From the NCBI GenBank assembly GCA_002449955.1, contig DJYD01000002.1, positions 505 through 52,293 on the forward strand: 51,789 nucleotides of DNA, given 5' to 3'. Positions within the stretch are counted from its first letter, which is position 1; every line of letters starts with the position of its first letter. Position numbers and translations under genes: made by a program. This DNA comes from Lachnospiraceae bacterium UBA6987 (GTDB taxonomy: Bacteria; Bacillota; Clostridia; Lachnospirales; Lachnospiraceae). The notes below the pieces were generated by a model. That model was not told where the DNA came from. It was given only the letters and a program-made list of their open reading frames with translations, and ran no database searches. Positions 33,760 to 43,341 of this stretch are shown here, piece after piece.

Positions 33760-35136
33760 TCAAGAAACTTCTTCCGCGTCCTTCCACATTTTTTTCATGA
33801 TAATCACAGTATAGACTAACAGCAGCAGCATGGCCGCGCCCCAGCCCACAGGAAAGCTTGCATAAATAACGCCCAGCGTACCGATTTTCTCTGTTGCCAC
33901 AGCCAGAAAGATCTGCCGAATTCCGACCATGCCGATTAACGACAGGATCATGGGCATGCGGCTTTTGCCATAGCCTCTCAGATAGCCAAGCAAAACATCC
34001 CTTACCACCAGTGTCATGTAGAAAAGCGCAAGGAAGCGGGTCATCCCGGCGCCTGCTTCGATCACGGCAGCCTCCCCGCTGAACAGACTGATCGCCGCGG
34101 GGGCAAAGATGTACTCCAACACAGTGAGGGGAAGCGTCACTGCCGCGCAGATGCCAAAGCCGTACCAGAATCCTTTCTTCGCCCGCTCAAAATTGCGCGC
34201 ACCGAGGTTCTGGCTGACAAAAGTCGTTGTCGTCATGGCAAGTGATTTGCACGGCAGCACGACAAAGCGGTCGATCTTGTTGGCTGCACCGATCCCTGCG
34301 GCAACATAGGTCGGGAACCTGTTGATATAAGACCAGACAAAAATATTGGAGAAGGAAATCAACGCATTCTGCAGGCCGGCGGAAAAACCGATGCTGAGCG
34401 AGGAAATGACGGTCTTTCGCCCCTCCTGCCAGGTTTCCTTTATGGCAATGCAGCGGGCATTAATGCGGCGCTTTAAAACCCAGGCCACAAGCAGCATGGA
34501 CAGGCCCTGCGCGAGAATCGTCGCGACTCCTACACCGGCAGTTCCCCAACTAAACAGGGCGACAAACAACACATCGAGTCCGATATTCAGCACGCTCGTG
34601 AATGCCAGGATATAAAGCGGCGTACGTGCGTCGCCGATCGCCCGGAGTATACCGGTTCCTGCATTGTAGATGACCGTGAACATGAGACCGGCAAGATATA
34701 TCCGCAGGTAGGTGATCGCCTCAGCATAGATTTCTTCATTGCAGCCAGTCAGATCCAGAAAAACCGGCGCGAGCAGGATGCCGAGGACGGACACGGCTAT
34801 GCCAAGCACCACGGAAAAGGAAAACGCATAGCGAACGGCCCTGCGCGTCGCCTCTTTATCACCGCTTCCGAAAGCTCGCGCTGTGACAACGGTGTTGCCG
34901 ACCGACATGCCGTTAAAGAAGCCCACCATCAGCTGCACGATCGGCGTGCAGACACTCACTGCAGCTAATGCCGCATCACCGACGTAGTGACCGACCACGA
35001 TCGAATCGACGCTGTTGTACAGATTCTGCAAAAGCTCACTGATAATGATCGGCACCGAAAAAAGGATCAGTTTTTTGATGACCCCTCCTTCGGTAAAATT
35101 AATGGTTTGCTGGTGATGATAAGTGTGATGCATCAT
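33760..35136 (-). CDS. MATE family efflux transporter
   Basis: 458 residues with 12 predicted helices in two related halves. LLQNLYNSVDSIVVGHYVGDAALAAVSVCTP near the N-terminus and RTPLYILAFTSVLNIGLDVLFV in the middle are family hallmarks. It should export cationic compounds or metabolites with Na+ or H+. Two ATGs (35136, 35133) lie together with only a weak ribosome site; I keep the first. The histidine-rich start (MMHHTYHHQQ) is unusual. It is 30 bases downstream of the KUP gene and probably cotranscribed. Confidence 0.92.
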   Translation of the reverse strand: MMHHTYHHQQTINFTEGGVIKKLILFSVPIIISELLQNLYNSVDSIVVGHYVGDAALAAVSVCTPIVQLMVGFFNGMSVGNTVVTARAFGSGDKEATRRAVRYAFSFSVVLGIAVSVLGILLAPVFLDLTGCNEEIYAEAITYLRIYLAGLMFTVIYNAGTGILRAIGDARTPLYILAFTSVLNIGLDVLFVALFSWGTAGVGVATILAQGLSMLLVAWVLKRRINARCIAIKETWQEGRKTVISSLSIGFSAGLQNALISFSNIFVWSYINRFPTYVAAGIGAANKIDRFVVLPCKSLAMTTTTFVSQNLGARNFERAKKGFWYGFGICAAVTLPLTVLEYIFAPAAISLFSGEAAVIEAGAGMTRFLALFYMTLVVRDVLLGYLRGYGKSRMPMILSLIGMVGIRQIFLAVATEKIGTLGVIYASFPVGWGAAMLLLLVYTVIIMKKMWKDAEEVS

Positions 35137-35166
35137 TTGTCCGTAACACTGCCTGCCCGGTTTTCG

Positions 35167-37164
35167 TTATGACTCCCTGCGTTTCAGTTCTATGCCATCC
35201 ATGCGTTTATCGGAGATGAACAGCGGGACGGTTTCCTGGATCAGAACCGCGGTGTCCAGACCAAACCACTGTTCCTGCCTGCCGCCCAGATCACGAATCA
35301 GATATTTGGCCCGCAGAAGCGTATCCTGCCATATCGGCAGTCCGCTCTTCATCGGGATCTTCTTTTTAATGAAGACGAACTTGAAATCACCCACGCGGTC
35401 ATTATCATAAACCGAGAACCGGCGGCGCTGCTTTGGCAGCTCGCCGCTGTCCATCAGGTCTGATACGATTTTTCTCAAATACAGATTGATGCTCTGTTCC
35501 TCTTCGAAACCAAGTCTCAGCATGATCCGGAACACGCAGTCCGTGCCATAGGTCAGCACCTCATATTCCTGTCCGAGCGGAACATCCAGCACATCGATTT
35601 TGATGAACCAGTAGGCACAAGCCCTCTTGGTATCCTTATCGAGGACAGAATACAGCACCGCATGGTCGACGCATTCAATGTCATCGCCGTAGCAGACATA
35701 AACGATATTGTCTGCCGTAAGCGGGATGTCCGTGTCATCTTTCAAGGCCTGCAGTTTCCCTGCATACTTTTCAAGCGGAACCTTTTTCGTAAGTCTGTTC
35801 TCTAACAGACTGCCGTATTTCCAGATCAGCATGACAATGATCAGAATGAGTGCCAGGCCTTCGGAGATATAGCCGCCCTGCGAAAATTTATGGCTGCTCC
35901 CCTTGATAAACAGGAGTTCGAAGGTGCCGAAAAGTGCCGTACAGAACACGGCCAGGACCCGTTTATGCTTTACCGCCCACAGATAGGCGCACAGCAGGAA
36001 GGTCGTCATCAGCATGGCGACGGCAATGGCCAGACCGTAAGCCGCTTCCATGCGGGTCGAGCTTCTGAAGAAAAGGACCACAAAAACGCAGCCGACAAAC
36101 AGCATACGGTTGATTGCCGGAATATAGACACTGCCCTCGTGTCGCGGTGAATACAGGGTCTCCATATGCGGCAGGATCTCTCTTCGGATTGCTTCGGAGA
36201 CCAGGGTAAAGGCACTGACCACCACGGTATGGGATACGGCAAAAGCGACCAACACCGACAGAATAACGGCAAAAGGCCGGAGTCCTTCCGGGAGCATATA
36301 GAAGAAAGGATTGAAATCTTCTACCCCGGCAAGCGAGCTGTCCTTTGCCGCATCTAACAGATAGGCCCCCTGGCCAAGGTAGCTGAGCAGCAGGCAGATC
36401 TTCACAAACGGCCAGCTGCGCCTTGTGGCATCCCTGCCGGCATGCCCCATATCAGAATAAAACGCTTCCGCGCCGGTTACTGTCAGAAACACGCCGCCAA
36501 GGAGCTTAATGCCGGCGTTGTTCAGATGGCTGAACAGGAACTTTACCCCAAGGACCGGATTGAAAGCCTGCAGGAGCTCGGGGTGTCTGATCAGTGCGAG
36601 ACCGCCCACCGTACCGATAAAAACCAACCACAGGAACATGATCGGCCCAAGGGTTATGGTTATGCGGTTCCGGCCGACGCCCTGGCTGATAAAGAGAAGC
36701 AGGATGATGACCAGAATCAGGATCAGCTTCTTGGTATCGCCTTCCCCTAAGAAGGAAGCGGTTCCCGGCGCCGTTTTCAAGCCTTCCACCGCACTGGTAA
36801 CGGTAATGGACGGCGTAATAATGCTGTCGGCAAGCAGCATCCCTGCACCGATAATGGCAGGGATCCTCATCCAGTAGCCTTTTTTGCGGACCATGAAGAA
36901 CAGGGCAAATATCCCGCCTTCACCGCCGTTGTCGGCCCTCATAACCAGGAGAATGTATTTGATCGTAGCCAGGATCGTGAGCGTCCAGATAATCAGAGAT
37001 ACCACGCCGAGCACGACATCTTCCGAAATGCTCGAAAGACCTCCGTTGTAGCGCAGGATTGTTTTCATCACAAAAAGAGGGGAGGATGCAATATTGCCGA
37101 AGACTACGCCGATAGCTAACAGAAAGGAAGCCAGCCCGCTTCGACTCCGTTTTGAATGCGTCAT
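35167..37164 (-). CDS. KUP/HAK/KT family potassium transporter
   Basis: 665 residues with about 12 helices, then a cytoplasmic C-terminal domain from about 450. LAIGVVFGNIASSPLFVMKTI at the N-terminus is the KUP signature; GAEAFYSDMGHAGRDATRRSW and GQGAYLLD also fit. It imports K+ with protons. GNIASSP replaces the commoner GDIGTSP, a change at a position close to the ion path that deserves notice. It has its own promoter at 37232-37260. Confidence 0.9.
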   Translation of the reverse strand: MTHSKRSRSGLASFLLAIGVVFGNIASSPLFVMKTILRYNGGLSSISEDVVLGVVSLIIWTLTILATIKYILLVMRADNGGEGGIFALFFMVRKKGYWMRIPAIIGAGMLLADSIITPSITVTSAVEGLKTAPGTASFLGEGDTKKLILILVIILLLFISQGVGRNRITITLGPIMFLWLVFIGTVGGLALIRHPELLQAFNPVLGVKFLFSHLNNAGIKLLGGVFLTVTGAEAFYSDMGHAGRDATRRSWPFVKICLLLSYLGQGAYLLDAAKDSSLAGVEDFNPFFYMLPEGLRPFAVILSVLVAFAVSHTVVVSAFTLVSEAIRREILPHMETLYSPRHEGSVYIPAINRMLFVGCVFVVLFFRSSTRMEAAYGLAIAVAMLMTTFLLCAYLWAVKHKRVLAVFCTALFGTFELLFIKGSSHKFSQGGYISEGLALILIIVMLIWKYGSLLENRLTKKVPLEKYAGKLQALKDDTDIPLTADNIVYVCYGDDIECVDHAVLYSVLDKDTKRACAYWFIKIDVLDVPLGQEYEVLTYGTDCVFRIMLRLGFEEEQSINLYLRKIVSDLMDSGELPKQRRRFSVYDNDRVGDFKFVFIKKKIPMKSGLPIWQDTLLRAKYLIRDLGGRQEQWFGLDTAVLIQETVPLFISDKRMDGIELKRRES

Positions 37165-37231
37165 ATGATCAGATCCTTTCCTGATTCCGAGATGTGTTCA
37201 CGCTCTGCTGATTTAGGCACGAACCACTTTT

Positions 37232-37260
37232 TTTATAACATATCTTTTTAAGGAAAACAA
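37232..37260 (-). promoter_or_regulatory. Promoter of the KUP gene
   Basis: Minus-strand TTGTTT (37260-37255) and TATAAA (37237-37232) are 17 bases apart. Confidence 0.55.
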
Positions 37261-37272
37261 GAAAAAGAGGCC

Positions 37273-37293
37273 TTAACTTCTCTTAAAAGTTAA
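37273..37293. promoter_or_regulatory. Possible operator between kup and the glycosyltransferase
   Basis: TTAACTT and AAGTTAA form a perfect 7+7 inverted repeat with a 7-base spacer, in the middle of the divergent promoter region. The regulator is unknown. Confidence 0.4.
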
Positions 37294-37323
37294 CAACTTC
37301 TTTCCGCACTTTTCTCCCGGATA

Positions 37324-37332
37324 TGCTATAAT
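37324..37332 (+). promoter_or_regulatory. Extended -10 promoter of the glycosyltransferase gene
   Basis: TGCTATAAT is a perfect TGnTATAAT element 31 bases before the ATG, with no clear -35. Confidence 0.6.
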
Positions 37333-37363
37333 ATAGATTTAATCGGATTAACCGGAGGTGATT

Positions 37364-38866
37364 ATGGCTTTAAGCATTGGTCTGTTCAACGATTCTTTTC
37401 CGCCGCAAATTGACGGCGTGGCGACCGTTGTCGTCAATTATGGGAAATATCTGACAGAGCACGGCTATTCCGCCCTCGTGGCAACTCCATATGCGCCCAA
37501 GGCTGATGATACGATATACAACTTCCCGGTCGTGCGTTACCCCAGTCTGAATACGACGCAGCTGATCGGATACCGTGCCGGCATGCCGTTTGATGCCAAA
37601 TCGATGCAGCAGCTGAAGGCTGCTCATTTTGAGCTGCTTCACTCACACTGCCCTTTTGCCAGCCAGATCCTTGCCCGCTCGATCCGCTCGCAGCTGCATA
37701 TTCCGCTCGTCATGACTTACCATACCAAATATGATGTGGACATTGCCAATGCCGTGAAGTCCACCCTGCTGCAGGAAAGCGCACTAAAGCTCCTGATATC
37801 CAACATTGAAGCCGCCGATGAGGTCTGGACGGTCAGCAAGGGGGCTGGAGAAAACCTGAGAGCGAACGGATACCAGGGCGACTATATCGTGATGCCAAAC
37901 GGTGTGGATTTTCCTCTTGGCAGAGTAGATGAATCCGTAATTCAGAACACGACAGGAAAATTTTCCTTCCCAGAGGGCGTTCCTGTGTTTTTATATCTTG
38001 GCCGCATGATGTGGTACAAGGGGATACGCATAAGCCTTGATGCTCTCGCGAAGGTCAAAAAGGCCGGTTATGATTTCCGCATGGTGTTTGTCGGCGGAGG
38101 AACCGATAAGGAAGAGATCACCGCCTACACGAAGCAGCTCGGCCTCTCCGACCGTGTATATTTTGATGCACCGGTTTATGCAAGAGAAAAGGTTCGCACC
38201 TGGTACTGCAGGGCGGATCTTTTCCTGTTCCCCTCAACCTTTGATACCAACGGCCTTGTTGTCCGCGAAGCCGCTGCCTGTGCCCTGCCCAGCATTCTCG
38301 TTAAAGGCAGCTGCGCTGCAGAGGATGCTGAAGACGGTGTCAGCGCCTTCCTGATCGAAGAAAACGCCGATTCCATGGCTGAAATGCTGGTCCGTCTTCT
38401 CCGCTCGCCGGAAATCATCCGCCGCGCAGGGAAAGGCGCCCAGGAGCAGCTGTATCTCTCCTGGAATGATGCCGTCACCCATGCCGAACATCGCTATGAA
38501 AAGGTCCTGGAGAATTACAGCGCCGGTGTCTATAAAGAAAAAGAGAAGCCGGATGACAGCTTCTTCAAAGGGATTGCCGATGTTATTGATATAGAAAACC
38601 AGATCGTCCGCAGCACCCAGCAGTCTATCGATCAGATCGAAGAGTTTATTCTCAAGGCGACCAAGGAAACGGCTTGGCAGAAGCGCTTTGAGGACTATTT
38701 TGCCGATGCCGACTGGCACCTGCCGCTGCAGATCCTGATTCAGGAAATCCGCCGCAAAACACAGTCCGACGCACAGGCCCGCCGTGCCCTGATGAAGCTG
38801 CGCTCCAAACTGGACGACGGCGATGAAACACTCGAAGAAAACGCCAAGCGCTTCTTCATGTATTAA
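37364..38866 (+). CDS. GT4-type glycosyltransferase (GT-B fold)
   Basis: 500 residues. The N-terminal domain starts SIGLFNDSFPPQIDGVATVV, typical of glycosyltransferases such as alpha-monoglucosyl-diacylglycerol synthases. The C-terminal domain has PVFLYLGRMMWYKGIRISLDA and the EX7E region LFLFPSTFDTNGLVVREAAA. An additional helical tail of about 110 residues (from about 390, rich in Glu and Lys) is beyond the usual fold. ATG 37364 follows GGAGGTGATT. It likely acts at the cytoplasmic membrane face in glycolipid or envelope synthesis. The acceptor is unknown. Confidence 0.88.
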   Translation: MALSIGLFNDSFPPQIDGVATVVVNYGKYLTEHGYSALVATPYAPKADDTIYNFPVVRYPSLNTTQLIGYRAGMPFDAKSMQQLKAAHFELLHSHCPFASQILARSIRSQLHIPLVMTYHTKYDVDIANAVKSTLLQESALKLLISNIEAADEVWTVSKGAGENLRANGYQGDYIVMPNGVDFPLGRVDESVIQNTTGKFSFPEGVPVFLYLGRMMWYKGIRISLDALAKVKKAGYDFRMVFVGGGTDKEEITAYTKQLGLSDRVYFDAPVYAREKVRTWYCRADLFLFPSTFDTNGLVVREAAACALPSILVKGSCAAEDAEDGVSAFLIEENADSMAEMLVRLLRSPEIIRRAGKGAQEQLYLSWNDAVTHAEHRYEKVLENYSAGVYKEKEKPDDSFFKGIADVIDIENQIVRSTQQSIDQIEEFILKATKETAWQKRFEDYFADADWHLPLQILIQEIRRKTQSDAQARRALMKLRSKLDDGDETLEENAKRFFMY

Positions 38867-38870
38867 CGGT

Positions 38871-40799
38871 TTATTCTCTCATTTCAGGGGCATTCTCTGC
38901 CTCTTTATTGACGGTTTCCGCATCACAATACGTCGGAACGACGGCACTGAATGCCTTTTTCATTGTTGCCCCGCTTAAATCAAAATCATCGATTGCAGCC
39001 TGCAGAATCTCCATTTTCTCTGCCACTACTTCGCGTGAATAAGGCTCATCCTTTTCAATAAAGATCAGATCATTGTCGGTCTTGGACAAGGTTCCCGACT
39101 TCATCAGCAGCTCTTCATACAGCTTCTCACCGGGCCTTAAGCCGATTTCCCGGATTTCAATATCCTTTTCCGGTTCAAAGCCGCTTAAACGGATGACGTC
39201 CCGGGCAAGATCATAAATCTTCACCGGTTTGCCCATATCCAGCGCATACAACTCGCCCTTCTTCGCCATGGCACCGGCCTGCATGACCAGCTGAGAAGCT
39301 TCCGGGATCGTCATAAAGTAACGTACGATTCGCTTATCCGTGATCGTCACCGGGCCGCCTTCAGCGATCTGCTTTTTAAAGAGAGGGATAACCGACCCGT
39401 TCGAGCCGAGCACATTGCCGAAACGCACTGCGGCAAAGCTTGTCTTACTGTCTGTCCGGCTCTGCACGATCATTTCACACATGCGCTTGGAGGCCCCCAT
39501 GATATTGGTCGGATTGACTGCCTTGTCCGAAGAGATCAGGATAAACTTCTCCGCTCCGCAGCGCTCCGCAGCATTTGCTACATTGTAGGTGCCGAACACA
39601 TTGTTTTTGACCGCCTCTCCTGCACTCCGTTCCATAAGCGGAACATGCTTATGGGCTGCCGCATGGAAAATAATATCCGGGCTGAATTCCGTGCAGACTG
39701 CATTCACTCTGTCGGCATCCCGCACCGAACCGATAATGACTTCGAGGTCTAACGTGTCACCATAACGACGAAGCAGTTCCTGCTCGATATCATAAGCATT
39801 GTTTTCGTAGATATCATAGATGATCAGCTTTTTCACATGGCATTTCGCCAACTGACGGCAGAGCTCTGATCCGATAGAACCACCCCCGCCTGTAACCATA
39901 ACAACCTTGTCCCGATAATAGGCAAAGCTTTTTTCCGTTTCAACATTTAACGGTGAGCGAAACAGCAAGTCCTCCACCGTAAAATCACGGATCGCCGGTC
40001 TTTCGCGCTTCTGCGAACTCTCATAACTGACCAGAGAATCGTATACACGGACCCGGCAGCCGAGCTCCGAATAGTGATAATACAGTTTGCTCAGATCTTC
40101 CGAGCTCTTCCCGGAAATAGCAATAATCACGTCTTTCAAATGCTCCAGCTGAATGCGTTCATCCCCGTCCTTTTCAGAATACACATGACGGTCAGCCAGA
40201 CGGTAATTCACCTTGTTCGCATCATTGTCGATAAAGAAAACCGGTTGATAGCGGGAATTCGGATTATCCTGCAGATCTTCCACGAGCAGAACCCCCAGCT
40301 GACCTGCCCCGACGATGGCTACGGGGATCTTATCGTGCTGATGGTTCCTTCTGTTGTAGCTCTTATACATAACACTGTAGGCAAAACGCGACGAAAGTGC
40401 CAGCAGACATATTAATGTTCCGATAATGATAGCCTGTTTCCCGCCAAGATACTGATTCACGATCAGCTGCTCTGCCGTCAGACGAAGAATGACATAAGTA
40501 ATGGTTGTGGCTAATCCGTCTGCAATCACAAGGATCAGATACGCCTTGGCGTTATCATAGCGCCAGATGTTGCCATAGAGTCCCAGCGCGAATCGCGCGA
40601 GCATAATCAGCGCCGTCTGAAGAACGGATTGCAGCAAAAAGGCGCTGCGCCCTTCAGGGCTCAGACGGAACGCTGCCTTGTATATCAGCTCATAATAAAA
40701 AATGGCTACCAGCACACAGCACAGCAAATCAAACAGTGCCAGTGTCCATTTTCTGTTGTAACGGCCGGCAAACAAATGCCTGCCCAGTTTTTTTCTCAT
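38871..40799 (-). CDS. Membrane-bound nucleotide-sugar 4,6-dehydratase (FlaA1/CapD/PglF family)
   Basis: 642 residues. Four to five N-terminal helices (about 15-125) are followed by a CoA-binding-like Rossmann segment (VAIVGAGQLGVLLVEDLQ) and an extended SDR domain with VTGGGGSIGSELCRQL. The usual catalytic YxxxK is replaced by MGASK, as is known for WbpM/PglF-type dehydratases. It should convert UDP-GlcNAc to the 4-keto-6-deoxy sugar for bacillosamine or related glycans. It converges with the glycosyltransferase gene. Confidence 0.9.
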   Translation of the reverse strand: MRKKLGRHLFAGRYNRKWTLALFDLLCCVLVAIFYYELIYKAAFRLSPEGRSAFLLQSVLQTALIMLARFALGLYGNIWRYDNAKAYLILVIADGLATTITYVILRLTAEQLIVNQYLGGKQAIIIGTLICLLALSSRFAYSVMYKSYNRRNHQHDKIPVAIVGAGQLGVLLVEDLQDNPNSRYQPVFFIDNDANKVNYRLADRHVYSEKDGDERIQLEHLKDVIIAISGKSSEDLSKLYYHYSELGCRVRVYDSLVSYESSQKRERPAIRDFTVEDLLFRSPLNVETEKSFAYYRDKVVMVTGGGGSIGSELCRQLAKCHVKKLIIYDIYENNAYDIEQELLRRYGDTLDLEVIIGSVRDADRVNAVCTEFSPDIIFHAAAHKHVPLMERSAGEAVKNNVFGTYNVANAAERCGAEKFILISSDKAVNPTNIMGASKRMCEMIVQSRTDSKTSFAAVRFGNVLGSNGSVIPLFKKQIAEGGPVTITDKRIVRYFMTIPEASQLVMQAGAMAKKGELYALDMGKPVKIYDLARDVIRLSGFEPEKDIEIREIGLRPGEKLYEELLMKSGTLSKTDNDLIFIEKDEPYSREVVAEKMEILQAAIDDFDLSGATMKKAFSAVVPTYCDAETVNKEAENAPEMRE

Positions 40800-40838
40800 C
40801 AGAAAATTCCTTATAATGATTTATTGCTAAACATTCGG

Positions 40839-40867
40839 ATTATAGCAAAGCTTCTCTCTTTTGTAAA
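40839..40867 (-). promoter_or_regulatory. Promoter of the FlaA1/PglF-type gene
   Basis: Minus-strand TTTACA (40867-40862) and TATAAT (40844-40839) are 17 bases apart, with a TGC extension before the -10. Confidence 0.75.
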
Positions 40868-40870
40868 GCA

Positions 40871-40912
40871 TTTCACTCCTGCAGCCGGTTTTCACCGGCT
40901 CCAGGAGTGAAA
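40871..40912 (-). terminator. Terminator after the cytidylyltransferase-like gene
   Basis: TTTCACTCCTG/CAGGAGTGAAA and the inner AGCCGG/CCGGCT form a long stem. It closes the minus-strand operon that ends at 40936 and precedes the next promoter. Confidence 0.75.
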
Positions 40913-40935
40913 TCTGATGCGAAATACGCTGACTA

Positions 40936-41829
40936 TTAAACATCATAGGTTTTATCAATGGCCTTCAGCTCCTTGAAGCTGTCGATCTCAATGATATCAC
41001 TGGACTGGCAGGGGCGGACCTCCACCTGATAGTGTTCCGGGAAGATGCTGAAAGGAACCTGATCCCAGTAGCGTTCCTTGCCGCCGGGCATTTCATACGC
41101 CGTCTTCAGATCATCCGCAAGCTTACGGCCGGCGTCCTCATCCCAGTACGAAATCCCGACTTCCTGATACACATCCAGTCCGCCGACCTTCTGTTCGGTA
41201 ATCATCCCGTTCTTGACCGTGAAGCACCAGTCATCACTGCGTTCCATATGAATGCCCAGGAAATCCGAGGTGTAGTGATACTTTGTCACAATAGACGGAT
41301 TGCTGATCACCAGGTCTGCTTCAAACACGTAGGCATTCTGCAGCAGGTAGCGCGCACAGACAGCCGAAGAAATGTTGTTGGCGTCGTTATAGGCAGGGTT
41401 TTCCAGAAAATGGATCATCGGATATTTGTACAGCAGCTGGTCGAACTGTTCGGCAAGGTAGCCGCGCACGATGTAGATCTCATCAATGCCGGCGGCAAGG
41501 CAGGCGTCCAGGAGCCCGTCAATAATGCGTCTGCCGTTTACACGGACTAGCGGCTTCGGTGTATTTAAGGTCACCGGCACCATGCGGGAGCCAAAGCCCG
41601 CGGCCACAAACACCGCCCGCTTTGCCGCGTAAGGTTCCATGGCAGCAAGGCCGTGCATCGTGATGCCCTGGTCATCCACCAGTTCTTTTGCCGCAAGCTC
41701 ACGCATCGTACGATTAACGGTGCTTAACGAGTAGCCGGTAAGCTCTTCCAGCCTGCGCTGGCTGGTTTTCCCTTTTGAACTGATCAGTGCGTTCAGCAGA
41801 TCAAATTCTTTCCGAGATAAATTCCCCAT
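40936..41829 (-). CDS. Winged-helix/LicC-like nucleotidyltransferase fusion
   Basis: 297 residues. Residues 1-65 form a winged-helix DNA-binding domain (KEFDLLNALISSKGKTSQRR, LEELTGYSLSTVNRTMREL). Residues about 68-297 are a sugar-phosphate nucleotidyltransferase with AAGFGSRMVPVTLNTPKPLV and YNDANNISSAVCARYLL, as in choline-phosphate cytidylyltransferase LicC. The pairing suggests an enzyme that also senses or controls its pathway. It follows an APC permease after 16 bases. The substrate may be choline or another amino alcohol; this is inference. Confidence 0.85.
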   Translation of the reverse strand: MGNLSRKEFDLLNALISSKGKTSQRRLEELTGYSLSTVNRTMRELAAKELVDDQGITMHGLAAMEPYAAKRAVFVAAGFGSRMVPVTLNTPKPLVRVNGRRIIDGLLDACLAAGIDEIYIVRGYLAEQFDQLLYKYPMIHFLENPAYNDANNISSAVCARYLLQNAYVFEADLVISNPSIVTKYHYTSDFLGIHMERSDDWCFTVKNGMITEQKVGGLDVYQEVGISYWDEDAGRKLADDLKTAYEMPGGKERYWDQVPFSIFPEHYQVEVRPCQSSDIIEIDSFKELKAIDKTYDV

Positions 41830-41844
41830 TGTTCTTCTACTTCC

Positions 41845-43341
41845 TTATTGTTTTTCAAATTGACTGCGCTGCCTGATATAGAAGGCTGCGCCAAGAACGG
41901 TCCAGACAATCAGCATGATATAGGACTCTTTACCAAAATGCACACCGGAAAGCCCGGGGATCGGGATCAGCTGCAGGATCATGAAGGTTACAGAGAAAAT
42001 CACACCGATGATGCCCATGACTTTCAGGAAAGCGGAGCCGTCGCCATAACGTTTTAAGGTCACAAGCGTAGCTGCAGCCGTGAAGAAATAGCCGATCGAT
42101 GCGCCGATCGCCGCCATATCCACGAACCAGCCAAGGGCCTCGCGGCCGAGAATCGGGCCGGACAGCGAGATCACGATGCAGAACAGCATGGCGTTCTTCG
42201 GCGTGCCGTACTTCGGTTCGATCTTGCCGAACCACTTCGGGAGATAGCCTTCGCGGCTCATGGAATACATGAGGCGGCTCGAAGCCAGGTAGAAGCCCAT
42301 GATGCCGGAAAGGACGGCGCAGGAGACAGCGACCCCGACCAGAATCTTGCCGGGCGTTCCGAGGAGCATCTCCGCTGCGGCGAGCAGCAGCCAGGGCGTT
42401 GATTTCGCCTCGATAATCAGCTCCGGCCAGTTGGAAAGCGCAGCCGCCGCGATCGTATTGTTCGCGGTGTAGACAAAGCAGCCGAACAGGATCGCCACGA
42501 ACATGATCAGGCTGACCTTCTTATACGAGAACTTGAATTCTTCCGCTGCCTGAGGGATCGTATCGAAGCCCACATAAGCCCAAGGAGCGATGGCAAAGGT
42601 CGCGAGGATAGCCGAGGCGATACCCATCGTTCCGCCGTGCGAAAACTCGTCGATGCTCTGGAAGGTGCCGTTTGTGTATGCCGCTACGGCTTCGGACTTG
42701 TTGAAGCCCCACCAGGGCGCCATGTTGGCAATGCTAGCCTTATCCGATACAAGCGCTGAGATCGTTAATGTCAGAACAGAGACGGCAAGCAGGCAGGCAA
42801 GAACAGTCTGCACGATGCCGGCCTTCTTCACGCCGATGATGTTCAGCGTTCCGAAAAGGATCAGAATCGCCATGGCGAAGAACATCTCTCCCATCCACAC
42901 GTCAAAGCCAGCGATCTGATAATGGAAGCCGAATTTCAGGATATCCTTCGTGCCGTCAAGACCGTCGACGATCAGGCCGATCGCCGTGGAGTTCATCGGG
43001 ACGTTGGTCAGATAGGCCGCCACCAGGAACCAGCCGCACAGGAAGGCGCAGTCCTTGCCGAAGCACATCTTGGTGAAGGTAAATTCACCGCCAGCCTTGG
43101 GATATTTCGGAACCATGTAGGCATAGCTGAAGGCGATGATCATCATGACCACGGCACCCAGGAACATGGCGATCGCCGTCCCGGCAACGCCGGAATTCGG
43201 CAGGAACTTCTTGCCGGGGTTGATAAAGGAACCCCAACCGATCACGCAGCCAAAGGCAATTGCCCAGACATGCATGGGGGAAAGCTGCTTGCGCAGGCCA
43301 GGTTCATTCTGTTTCATTTCAGGGATTTGATTCGCAGCCAT
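41845..43341 (-). CDS. APC superfamily amino acid/amine permease
   Basis: 498 residues with 12 helices. SPMHVWAIAFGCVIGWGSFINPGKKFLPNSG and PWAYVGFDTIPQAAEEFKFS are APC-type (the second is the unwound helix-6 region). The ribosome site AAAGGAGTG precedes ATG 43341. It has its own strong promoter and a structured leader. The LicC-like gene downstream suggests it may import choline, ethanolamine or a related amine for cell-surface decoration, but ordinary amino acid uptake is equally possible. Confidence 0.88.
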   Translation of the reverse strand: MAANQIPEMKQNEPGLRKQLSPMHVWAIAFGCVIGWGSFINPGKKFLPNSGVAGTAIAMFLGAVVMMIIAFSYAYMVPKYPKAGGEFTFTKMCFGKDCAFLCGWFLVAAYLTNVPMNSTAIGLIVDGLDGTKDILKFGFHYQIAGFDVWMGEMFFAMAILILFGTLNIIGVKKAGIVQTVLACLLAVSVLTLTISALVSDKASIANMAPWWGFNKSEAVAAYTNGTFQSIDEFSHGGTMGIASAILATFAIAPWAYVGFDTIPQAAEEFKFSYKKVSLIMFVAILFGCFVYTANNTIAAAALSNWPELIIEAKSTPWLLLAAAEMLLGTPGKILVGVAVSCAVLSGIMGFYLASSRLMYSMSREGYLPKWFGKIEPKYGTPKNAMLFCIVISLSGPILGREALGWFVDMAAIGASIGYFFTAAATLVTLKRYGDGSAFLKVMGIIGVIFSVTFMILQLIPIPGLSGVHFGKESYIMLIVWTVLGAAFYIRQRSQFEKQ

